DNA of 5,571 nucleotides from Planctomycetaceae bacterium. Its GTDB lineage: Bacteria; Planctomycetota; Planctomycetia; Pirellulales; Thermoguttaceae. The notes beneath the pieces were generated by a model. It was given only the letters and a program-made list of their open reading frames with translations. It did not search any database and was not told where the DNA came from. Positions within the stretch are counted from its first letter, which is position 1. The number at the start of each line of letters is the position of its first letter. This document shows positions 1-5,571 of this stretch, in pieces. Position numbers and translations under genes: made by a program. Where the stretch lies: NCBI GenBank assembly GCA_031276415.1, contig JAISNF010000451.1, forward strand, positions 1-5,571, in the 5' to 3' direction.

Positions 1-1529
1 ACTTCAAAATATTTCGGATTTTCATAGTGAAATTTTCCGAAATTTCCTTCGTATTGACAATGTTTGTCCAGCCAATGACGTATTTTTCTGTCCAAGAAAA
101 AATAATCTTCATGGCTTAAAATAATCCAGAAACGCCAATGATTAGGCTTTTCTTGATTTTTACAGATTTCGTCGAACATGTCTTGAAAATATCTGTACGT
201 ATTTTTTATCGGCAGAATGTCTGTTGAAATATAAGAATTGATAATTTCAGGAGAATACGTGCAAAGTAAGTGATCGTTTGATTGCCAATGCTCTTTGATA
301 TATTGACACGCAGACCGAAAATCGTAACGATTTCCGTCTTTATAATAAATGTTTAATGTCGAGATATTCAGTAACACCATAAAACAACACCAAACAATAC
401 CGCAACATCGCCCGTATTGTCCGCCATATTGTGAAAATAATTGACCGATGTAGTTTATAAACAAGGCGAGAATCACAAGAAGCGGAAACGAAAAAAGAAA
501 ACCATACAAAAGACAAAAATATATTTTCAATGGAAGTAAAAAAATGGCAAGTCCACAAGTTAAAGCACAAAATAACCAATATCCCAAACCTGCGTTACGA
601 ATATGAAACAGTACAAAAAAACATGCGGGAACACACAAAATTGTATAGGATCGCCCGAAAAGAGACGCAAATGTTAAAACAGAATCTATCGGCGATAAAC
701 TCCACTCCATATTATGATCGTTCCATGATTTAGCAAGCGGCAAAATATGAAATAAAAAAATCAGGAACAAAACAATTGACCAGATACCCAGAATAAAAAT
801 AATTTTATAAGGAATCTTTAATACAAATAAATTTGTTTTTGTTTCGGAATCAATTTGGTTCGGATGAGATTGTTTGGAAAAGAAGAAATCAATCAATAAT
901 CCGCCAAGAAGTATTCCCCAAATAAGACCGCTTAATGAGTGTGACAATATCATAATGAGCGATGCGGGTACTAACGCCCAAGCAGCAACAACAGAACGCT
1001 TCATTGCAACATAACCGCCCAGCAGAAATACAATTTCTATAAACAAAAATGACTGACTGTAAAATCGTCCGAATTGACTGTAATAAACATGTTCGGGCGA
1101 TAATAAAATTAAAAACGCAAGAATTAAACTGCCGGAAAAACCAAATAATGATCGACCCAAAATAAACGCTACACCAACACTCAACGAACCCATTACCGCC
1201 ATTAAAACCCGCGAACCCCATTCGTCATAACCGAATAAACGATAATCAAGCCAATGAACAAAATGCGCAACAAAAATCAATCGGGGAAGTCTGTAAAATT
1301 GCGATTGCTCAGGATCAGGACGATGGCAAGAATTAAATTTTACAAATTCCGGTAACGGCTGATTTTCAAAAAGAGACCGCGTCTCAACTTGTGTTGCAAT
1401 TTCATCAACGTCAAATGACCATTCGCCAAGTTTGTAAAACCGCAAAAACAATGCCGACACAATCAAAACAATTGTAATAACAATATTTTGCGACAACACA
1501 CTTAATGAAAAAAAAGACTTTGGTTGCAT
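1..1529 (-). CDS. Polytopic membrane glycosyltransferase, GT39/GT-C type (partial, 3' end beyond the window)
   Basis: The frame reads from an ATG at 1529 without a stop to the left edge, giving 509 residues and no C-terminus. Hydrophobic segments lie at about residues 15-31, 107-126, 130-145, 161-177, 180-196, 200-217, 241-263, 294-309, 315-334, 336-360 and 375-392. The first loop carries SFDVDE (38-43), matching the acidic DE motif of GT-C enzymes. LLSPEHVYYSQFGRFYS (142-158) matches the SP..YSQ.aR.YS signature of the GT39/RgtA-like group. Residues about 395-509 form a soluble tail, with RYDFRSACQYIKEH (401-414) resembling the segment after the last helix in these proteins. Family members transfer sugars from polyprenyl-phosphate donors to lipid, polysaccharide or protein on the outer face of the cytoplasmic membrane; donor and acceptor are unknown here. 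Cys pairs at 375/376 and 381/382 are unusual. No Shine-Dalgarno is visible. It begins 58 bp after the ATPase stop, so cotranscription is plausible. Confidence 0.82.
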   Translation of the reverse strand, partial: MQPKSFFSLSVLSQNIVITIVLIVSALFLRFYKLGEWSFDVDEIATQVETRSLFENQPLPEFVKFNSCHRPDPEQSQFYRLPRLIFVAHFVHWLDYRLFGYDEWGSRVLMAVMGSLSVGVAFILGRSLFGFSGSLILAFLILLSPEHVYYSQFGRFYSQSFLFIEIVFLLGGYVAMKRSVVAAWALVPASLIMILSHSLSGLIWGILLGGLLIDFFFSKQSHPNQIDSETKTNLFVLKIPYKIIFILGIWSIVLFLIFLFHILPLAKSWNDHNMEWSLSPIDSVLTFASLFGRSYTILCVPACFFVLFHIRNAGLGYWLFCALTCGLAIFLLPLKIYFCLLYGFLFSFPLLVILALFINYIGQLFSQYGGQYGRCCGIVWCCFMVLLNISTLNIYYKDGNRYDFRSACQYIKEHWQSNDHLLCTYSPEIINSYISTDILPIKNTYRYFQDMFDEICKNQEKPNHWRFWIILSHEDYFFLDRKIRHWLDKHCQYEGNFGKFHYENPKYFE

Positions 1530-1587
1530 AAAATAATAATTGTAGTAATAATGGTAAAGAATAAGATAGGCGGTAATTATTTTTATG

Positions 1588-2502
1588 TTAATTTGCTACG
1601 ATTTTTAGTCCGTGTTCATCAATTTCGTAAAGTAGAATTTCATCGGGGCATGGACTACCGCGATGTTTTGAAATGTACATGGCACGGCGAAACTTATTAC
1701 CGTCACGAATTTTTCCCATGTAAATAATTGTGTTGGCATTGGCAAGAAGATCGCCTTCATCCAGCGGTTTTTCAATCATTGCGTCCAATGATGTTTCGCT
1801 GCTTGTGTAATTAACCAGGCAACCGATTTCTTCGTTACGGTAAATATGTTTGCGGATTTTTGTTTCATTTGCAAGAAAATGTTGCCGAAATAAATCCCGC
1901 GCCACCCATTCTGCATCTTTGCGGATAATCTGATGATAAACATATTCCAGTAACTCAAATTGGATCGATTCGCCCTGATGTTGAACCGGCTCAATACCGT
2001 CCACCACAAACCGCCGACCGCCGCGTATAAAATATCCGAAAAAATAAGCAATTGTCGCATCAAGATGTTTTGAAAGTTCCGCCTGCCAATCGTTCCATTG
2101 GTCAAAATCCATGTCACGTTTGGTAAGCCGTTTACCTTGATAAGTTAATGCACGAAAATAATCGCCGTGCTGAATCTTTTTATTAAAAATTTTATCAAAA
2201 AAGTGTTCGTAATCAATAACATTTTGTACGGTTTCTTCATGAAGCGTCCATTGGAAAAGTCGTTGCGCATATTCTTTATGACCTTGCGAATCACCGCGCG
2301 AAGCCATGTCAAACAAAACACCGCGTTGTCCTTCTTGTTGGAGACCGGCATGAGCATATTGAATCCCAAACTGCGTTTTACCAATACCGGAAGAACCGAC
2401 TAAAACCGTCATCGTTCCCGGCAACAACCCGCCGCCAAGATATTGATCCAAACCGGAAATTCCTGTCGATTGACGATGTTTCATAAATTGATTGTTGGTC
2501 AT
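1588..2502 (-). CDS. KaiC/RadA-like RecA-superfamily ATPase
   Basis: A complete 304-residue protein. Residues 13-35 (TGISGLDQYLGGG and onward) are the classic KaiC-type entry to the ATPase core. Walker A is GSSGIGKT (36-43) and the Walker B strand is RRFVVD, ending at D168. Near the C-terminus, ISKHRGS (277-283) matches the K-x-R-G motif that reaches the neighbouring subunit's nucleotide in KaiC and RadA rings, so an ATP-binding oligomer is likely. Two features are odd. The catalytic Glu pair of KaiC (FEE after the second strand) is replaced by FDM (64-66). The Walker A to B distance is about 126 residues, longer than I recall for KaiC, with an aromatic and charged segment at about 95-155. 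There is one ATPase domain, no second KaiC domain, signal peptide or membrane segment. An in-frame TAA at 2515-2517 makes ATG 2502 the earliest ATG start; M7 is the alternative. No Shine-Dalgarno is visible. The cellular role is unknown; I recall similar proteins from Planctomycetes. Confidence 0.85.
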   Translation of the reverse strand: MTNNQFMKHRQSTGISGLDQYLGGGLLPGTMTVLVGSSGIGKTQFGIQYAHAGLQQEGQRGVLFDMASRGDSQGHKEYAQRLFQWTLHEETVQNVIDYEHFFDKIFNKKIQHGDYFRALTYQGKRLTKRDMDFDQWNDWQAELSKHLDATIAYFFGYFIRGGRRFVVDGIEPVQHQGESIQFELLEYVYHQIIRKDAEWVARDLFRQHFLANETKIRKHIYRNEEIGCLVNYTSSETSLDAMIEKPLDEGDLLANANTIIYMGKIRDGNKFRRAMYISKHRGSPCPDEILLYEIDEHGLKIVAN

Positions 2503-2534
2503 AAAAAGTAAAAATTAAAATAAAATTAACTGTT

Positions 2535-2629
2535 ACACGGAAAAAAATTGTCCGCAGATGACGCTGATTATCGCTGATAAGTACCGATAATTTCAAAATA
2601 ATCTGTGTTTATCTGCGTCATCTGCGGAC
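2535..2629. repeat. Imperfect palindromic intergenic element, copy A
   Basis: The outer arms GTCCGCAGATGACGC (2550-2564) and GCGTCATCTGCGGAC (2615-2629) pair perfectly over 15 bp. The inner arms continue as degenerate 'CGC.GAT' units, with 10 of 16 positions pairing. On the left an A7 run (2541-2547) follows ACACGG. The same architecture recurs in copy B at 5410-5513. Dispersed palindromes of this CGCAGAT type are known from many environmental bacterial genomes. They are probably non-coding mobile or structural repeats. Confidence 0.85.
2541..2629 (-). terminator. Possible intrinsic terminator after pheT, formed by palindrome copy A
   Basis: Read on the minus strand, the element begins with the 15-nt arm 2629-2615 and folds back on 2564-2550. 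It is followed within two bases by a run of seven T (complement of 2541-2547). A GC-containing stem followed by a T-tract is the layout of a Rho-independent terminator. Its position, 107 bp past the pheT stop and 38 bp before the ATPase start, fits ending the pheT transcript. The loop is long (about 50 nt, with partial internal pairing), which makes efficiency uncertain. Confidence 0.45.
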
Positions 2630-2712
2630 TCGTTTCTTATTTCTGTGATAAAAAATAAAACAGACTGTAACCGAAAATCCGTTTGCCTCAATAAAAACGT
2701 ATCAATTATGTC

Positions 2713-2740
2713 GTGTAACATTAACGTTGTGTAACATTAA
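2713..2740. repeat. Tandem 12-bp direct repeat GTGTAACATTAA over the pheT stop codon
   Basis: GTGTAACATTAA occurs at 2713-2724 and again at 2729-2740, a period of 16 bp. The second copy contains the pheT stop codon (TTA at 2737-2739, TAA on the coding strand). The unit also contributes the right half of the TGTTACACG inverted repeat. Confidence 0.7.
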
Positions 2741-5223
2741 GCCCGTAATGCGACATGATGTTCCTGGATGAACGCTAAAAATGCTTTGTGAAACGTTTCG
2801 ATTTCTTCACCGGAAAGTGTGTGATCCGACGCACCAATCCAAAAGCGGAAAGAATAACTGGCAGTTCCTTTTTCAAGACCTTTTCCGCGATAAGAAACAA
2901 GCATCTCACGCCGAACAACCAACGGATTTTTGAACTGATCAAGAACCGCTTCCAATTGATCAAATCCCCGATCAATACTCCAAATCAGCGAAAAATCCTG
3001 CCACGATAACGGATAACGCGGCGGTTCTTCAAAGCGGATTTCAGGATAAAGTGTTCCGTTTATTTTATCCAGTTCCAGTTCAAACCAAACTGTTTGTCCG
3101 CCTTCGGGACAAATTTTGTTCATAAATTCCTTATCGGCAACACCCATACTACCCAGATATTCGTTACCGGATTGAATCGTAACCCAACAACCCGGAATAT
3201 ACCATGAACCTTTAATGAACGAATTTGGTTGTTGCGACTCGCCATCGGCGAACCGGACATTTTGAACTCCGCAAACCGCCAGAACATCTTCGACCGCTGA
3301 TTTTACCGAAAGATAAAAATCCTCCAATATTCCAGACCGCTGAAATGCGATTCCCGCCAAATGATGTTTTTCGTTACACTCGCGATTTTTACCGGCGGTA
3401 AAGAATGTTCTGCCGATTTCAAACAACCGGAATGAATCACGGAAGGGGCGGTTTTTCGGAATTAAAGCGAGAAGATTCGGAATCAATGTTGTACGAAGCC
3501 GGGTTGTTTCGGGCGAAGTCGGATTGCGTAACACCAATGTTTCGGCGGGATCAAAACCGATTGTTTTAAGCCAATGATCATTGAACCAAACATAAAGATG
3601 TCCTTCAAAAAACCGATGTCCGGCAGCAAGAATCCGCCTGATTTTATGTTCCATTTTGAGCGGTTTCTCAATAAACAACGGTTTAATCGGTTGCGACGGC
3701 ATGACCGGCGGAATATTATCGTATCCAAAAATCCGCAACACTTCTTCGACAATATCTTCGGGAATTGAAATATCTTTTTTGCTACGAAATGAAGGCACGC
3801 CGACGATAAGTGATTGATCGGTTCCGTTTGGTTTATTATTTTTGTTCGGTTTATTGCCGATATTGTTATTGCCGGTATCGGAATTATTGTTTTGATATTC
3901 CGCTTCAAAACCGAGCGAATGTAAAATATCCAAAACTTGTTCGGGCGGAAGAGTAATTCCGGCGAGTTGTTCCAAACGGCTGGCGGGAATAATTATTGTT
4001 CGGGTTTCGTTTTGTAAATCGCCGTCAACAGTGAAGCGGCTTAAAACGTTTAAGTTTGCGCCGGAATCTTCGATCAGTTTCAAAATTCGGGCGATGCCGG
4101 TTTTAACATTCGCCGGCGGCTGTGATTTTTCGTAACGCTGTGAGGCGTCGGTTTTGAGATCGAGTCTGCCGGAAGTTCGGCGAATCCGAGCCGCTTTGAA
4201 ATTCGCTGATTCCAGCAGCAGTTTTGTGGTTGATTCCGTAACTTCGGTTTCGAGACCGCCCATAATTCCGGCAAGCGCAACAGGACGATATTCACCGCCC
4301 GGACGTTTACCCCAAATGAGTAAATCTTCTGAAAGTAAATTCCGTGTCTGTCCGTCCAGTGTTTCAAATTTATCGTTTCGCCCCAGCGTAACAATTTTGA
4401 TTCCTCCGAGTTTATCGGCATCGAAGGCGTGAGTTGGTTGTCCGATTTCCCAGTTGACATAATTTGTTACATCGACCAGCAGATTGTACGATCTCATACC
4501 AAGTGCGTGAAGCCGGCGTTGCATGAATAACGGAGAAGGAATTGTCCCGCGTGTCTGAAATTCGATACAACCGTAACAAGGACAATTTTCGTAATCATCG
4601 TTTTTCAACGGATACGCCAGAAGATGATCAAACCCTGTTAAATCAATTTGTTGCAGCGGTTGCAATTTACGGCGAAAAACTGCGGCAAATTCTCTTGCAA
4701 ATCCGTAATGTCCCCAAAGATCAGGACGATGTGTCAGACTTTTGTTGTCAATTTCAATTAATGTATCTGTTTCAGGAACAAATTTTTCTAACGGCGTTCC
4801 TGTTTCGATATTATCGGGACATTCCAAAACAATTTCGTGCCAGCCGGACATTCCCAATTCTGCTGCACTGCAAAGGATTCCTTGACTTGGTTTACCGGAG
4901 AGTTTTGATTCTTCAATTTTGATATTGCCCGCTAAAACTGTTCCAACCCGCGCAAACGGAGCCTTGAGACCAATCCGAACATTAGGAGCACCACAAACAG
5001 TTGTGTACATTTTTTGCCCACAATCGACCTGACAAAATGTCAATTTATCCGTCAATTTTTCAACACTTTTCACTTCACCGATCACAATATCTTTAACAAA
5101 ACGGCGGATTTCTTTAATTCCTTCGACTTCTGCTGTTGCCAACGTGATTTGGTTGACAATTTCCTTTGTGCTGAGTCCTTCGAGGTCAACGTAATCCGAA
5201 ATCCAATCAAGAGAAATAAACAT
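2737..5223 (-). CDS. pheT: Phenylalanine--tRNA ligase, beta subunit
   Basis: The 828-residue cytoplasmic beta chain pairs with PheS in an alpha2beta2 enzyme that charges tRNA-Phe; length suits the bacterial form. MFISLDWISDYVDL is the typical N-terminus. Residues about 42-150 are the EMAP-like OB-fold tRNA-binding domain (SQGILCSAAELG at 113-124). The B3/B4 editing domain spans about 210-370. Its N254, H265, A318-G319 and E338 sit at a constant offset of four from the Thermus editing-site residues I recall (N250, H261, A314, G315, E334), so hydrolysis of mischarged Tyr is probably retained. B5 spans about 405-505 and holds an Asn-rich insertion at 445-468. The catalytic-like core includes NPTSPETTRLR (567-577) and RLFEIGRTF (599-607). 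The FDX-ACB anticodon-binding domain runs from about 735 to 827. An in-frame TAA at 5227-5229 makes ATG 5223 the first possible start. No Shine-Dalgarno is visible. pheS is not adjacent in the window. Confidence 0.98.
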   Translation of the reverse strand: MFISLDWISDYVDLEGLSTKEIVNQITLATAEVEGIKEIRRFVKDIVIGEVKSVEKLTDKLTFCQVDCGQKMYTTVCGAPNVRIGLKAPFARVGTVLAGNIKIEESKLSGKPSQGILCSAAELGMSGWHEIVLECPDNIETGTPLEKFVPETDTLIEIDNKSLTHRPDLWGHYGFAREFAAVFRRKLQPLQQIDLTGFDHLLAYPLKNDDYENCPCYGCIEFQTRGTIPSPLFMQRRLHALGMRSYNLLVDVTNYVNWEIGQPTHAFDADKLGGIKIVTLGRNDKFETLDGQTRNLLSEDLLIWGKRPGGEYRPVALAGIMGGLETEVTESTTKLLLESANFKAARIRRTSGRLDLKTDASQRYEKSQPPANVKTGIARILKLIEDSGANLNVLSRFTVDGDLQNETRTIIIPASRLEQLAGITLPPEQVLDILHSLGFEAEYQNNNSDTGNNNIGNKPNKNNKPNGTDQSLIVGVPSFRSKKDISIPEDIVEEVLRIFGYDNIPPVMPSQPIKPLFIEKPLKMEHKIRRILAAGHRFFEGHLYVWFNDHWLKTIGFDPAETLVLRNPTSPETTRLRTTLIPNLLALIPKNRPFRDSFRLFEIGRTFFTAGKNRECNEKHHLAGIAFQRSGILEDFYLSVKSAVEDVLAVCGVQNVRFADGESQQPNSFIKGSWYIPGCWVTIQSGNEYLGSMGVADKEFMNKICPEGGQTVWFELELDKINGTLYPEIRFEEPPRYPLSWQDFSLIWSIDRGFDQLEAVLDQFKNPLVVRREMLVSYRGKGLEKGTASYSFRFWIGASDHTLSGEEIETFHKAFLAFIQEHHVALRA
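3826..3878 (-). repeat. Degenerate tandem repeats encoding the Asn-rich PheT insertion
   Basis: Inside pheT, two small degenerate tandem repeats lie side by side. GTTTGGTTTATTA (3826-3838) and GTTCGGTTTATTG (3844-3856) have a period of 18 bp. TTATTGCCGATAT (3851-3863) and TTATTGCCGGTAT (3866-3878) have a period of 15 bp. Both periods are multiples of three, so the frame is kept. The encoded stretch at about residues 445-468 is rich in Asn, Lys, Gly and Pro, with two NKPN units. Replication slippage is a likely origin. Confidence 0.7.
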
Positions 5224-5266
5224 AATTTACGACACGCAAATAAAATTTCATAAATTCATTAAACCG

Positions 5267-5281
5267 TGCGGACATTCCGCA
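5267..5281 (-). promoter_or_regulatory. Small hairpin in the pheT leader
   Basis: TGCGGA (5267-5272) and TCCGCA (5276-5281) form a perfect 6-bp stem with a 3-nt loop, between the predicted promoter and the pheT start. No T-run follows it on the minus strand, so it is not a terminator by itself. It could be a chance structure or part of leader folding. I see no Phe-rich leader peptide or T-box sequence. Confidence 0.3.
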
Positions 5282-5299
5282 ACACCCAAAATCCCAAAC

Positions 5300-5328
5300 A
5301 TTGTCCTCAAAAGCAACGAATATGTCAA
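5300..5328 (-). promoter_or_regulatory. Putative sigma70-type promoter for pheT
   Basis: On the minus strand, a perfect -35 box TTGACA (5328-5323) is followed by a 17-base spacer and a -10 box GACAAT (5305-5300), which matches TATAAT at four of six positions. Transcription would start near 5293, leaving a leader of about 70 nt before the pheT ATG. Ideal spacing and position support it. It is the only strong match I found in the upstream region. Confidence 0.6.
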
Positions 5329-5409
5329 GTACACTACCAAGTTACTCCTGCTTGCCGGAATACTAGGAACTTTTAAAAACCACAGAATTACTTTTATTAA
5401 CCGCAGAGA

Positions 5410-5513
5410 ACACAGAAAAAAAGCGTCCGCAGATTTTCGCTGATGAGCGCAGATGATTTTTAAAATATAAAACAAAAAAAAATAATCTGCGCCTATCTGC
5501 GTAATCTGCGGAC
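5410..5513. repeat. Imperfect palindromic intergenic element, copy B
   Basis: The outer arms GTCCGCAGATT (5425-5435) and AATCTGCGGAC (5503-5513) pair perfectly over 11 bp. The inner arms 5438-5454 and 5485-5501 pair at 14 of 17 positions. The left end ACACAG plus A7 (5410-5422) aligns base for base with copy A at 2535-2547. The right arm (AAAATAATCTG through TATCTGCGT to ATCTGCGGAC) also matches copy A. The two copies have the same orientation and probably share an origin. Confidence 0.85.
5416..5513 (-). terminator. Possible intrinsic terminator upstream of pheT, formed by palindrome copy B
   Basis: In minus-strand order the folded arms 5513-5503 and 5435-5425 are followed, two bases later, by seven T (complement of 5416-5422), just as in copy A. 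It would stop readthrough from an upstream gene before the pheT promoter at 5300-5328. The loop is long and partly paired, so strength cannot be judged by eye. Confidence 0.4.
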
Positions 5514-5571
5514 AACTTTATTTTCTTTTGGCAAAAAAATATCCCCCGTTGACACAAAATAGGACTTTTGA

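Larger units (their letters stand above)
2531..2720. repeat. Short inverted repeat TGTTACACG / CGTGTAACA bracketing palindrome copy A
   Basis: TGTTACACG (2531-2539) and its exact reverse complement CGTGTAACA (2712-2720) lie on either side of the palindrome. TTAAC borders both sides on the plus strand (2526-2530 and 2721-2725). The arrangement resembles terminal inverted repeats of a roughly 200-bp non-autonomous element, but nine bases in AT-rich DNA can also arise by chance. Confidence 0.35.
5224..5571. other. Intergenic region upstream of pheT
   Basis: No convincing gene lies in these 348 bases. From right to left they hold 58 bases of unassigned sequence, palindrome copy B, a second repeat-like stretch rich in CCACAGA/CCGCAGAGAACACAG (5379-5415), the putative pheT promoter and a leader of about 70 bases. 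On the minus strand the extreme right end reads open for 17 codons to a TAA at 5518-5520. This could be the tail of an upstream gene, but it is too short to judge. A TTGACA at 5549-5554 on the plus strand could be a -35 box for a rightward promoter, but its -10 box would fall outside the window. Confidence 0.6.

Noticed and set aside
530..733. Plus-strand open frame of 67 codons rich in Lys and Arg
   Set aside because: It is antisense to membrane segments of the glycosyltransferase. AT-rich hydrophobic codons read backward as Lys/Asn-rich peptides.
340..1221. Short minus-strand frames at 340-579 and 889-1221, which at first suggest a broken or multi-gene region
   Set aside because: Reading the frame from ATG 1529 gives one uninterrupted 509-codon membrane protein, so these are out-of-frame shadows and not gene fragments.
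2378..2596. Minus-strand open frame of 72 codons overlapping the ATPase start
   Set aside because: It begins in palindrome copy A and then runs out of frame through the conserved ATPase N-terminus, so it is a shadow.
2535..2629. Two palindromes as a possible CRISPR or attachment-site pair
   Set aside because: There is no regular spacing, no array of spacers and no integrase. The copies are 2.9 kb apart with a housekeeping gene between them, which fits dispersed intergenic repeats better.
3483..3908. Minus-strand open frame of 141 codons inside pheT
   Set aside because: It is an alternative frame of a pheT that is intact over its full length and conserved in domain structure. The peptide shows no family signature.
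4542..4922. Plus-strand open frame of 126 codons antisense to pheT
   Set aside because: It is an antisense shadow of the conserved editing and tRNA-binding domains, with no recognisable domain of its own.
5248..5475. Minus-strand open frame of 75 codons upstream of pheT
   Set aside because: It starts inside the palindrome, runs through the promoter and leader, has no recognisable domain and no ribosome binding site.
5363..5557. Minus-strand open frame of 64 codons containing SADYAD- and ICGRFFS-like peptides
   Set aside because: The peptide is a translation of palindrome copy B. Open frames of this kind are a familiar artefact of CGCAGAT repeats.

Overview
This 5,571-base window is AT-rich bacterial chromosome. 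Three protein genes lie on the minus strand and read right to left. The best guess at origin is a low-GC member of the Planctomycetota or a related PVC lineage. That guess rests on the style of the KaiC-like ATPase, the absence of Shine-Dalgarno sequences before all three starts, and the abundant imperfect palindromes of the 'CGCAGATNACGCAGAT' type. All of these are weak clues, so the assignment is an inference only.

Layout from right to left, in the direction of transcription. Positions 5224-5571 are intergenic. They hold a 104-bp palindromic element (5410-5513) that ends in a T-run on the minus strand, then a good sigma70-type promoter (5300-5328), then a short leader with a small hairpin. 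Positions 2737-5223 are pheT, the complete phenylalanyl-tRNA synthetase beta chain (828 aa). It has every expected domain, plus an unusual Asn-rich insertion in the B5 domain. Positions 2503-2736 are intergenic and contain a second copy of the palindromic element (2535-2629) in the same orientation, again ending in a T-run, together with short TGTTACACG-type repeats. Positions 1588-2502 encode a 304-aa RecA-superfamily ATPase of the KaiC/RadA type. After a 58-bp gap, positions 1-1529 hold one long open frame that leaves the window: the first 509 residues of a polytopic membrane glycosyltransferase of the GT-C/GT39 type.

pheT appears to be an independent transcription unit. It has its own promoter, is bracketed by two terminator-like palindromes, and has no pheS within the window. 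The ATPase and the glycosyltransferase could be cotranscribed, since nothing resembling a terminator lies between them, but the sequence shows no functional link between them. I see no CRISPR array, tRNA, rRNA, transposase or phage gene. The least ordinary items are the paired palindromes around pheT, the Asn-rich PheT insertion, and the divergent KaiC-like ATPase.
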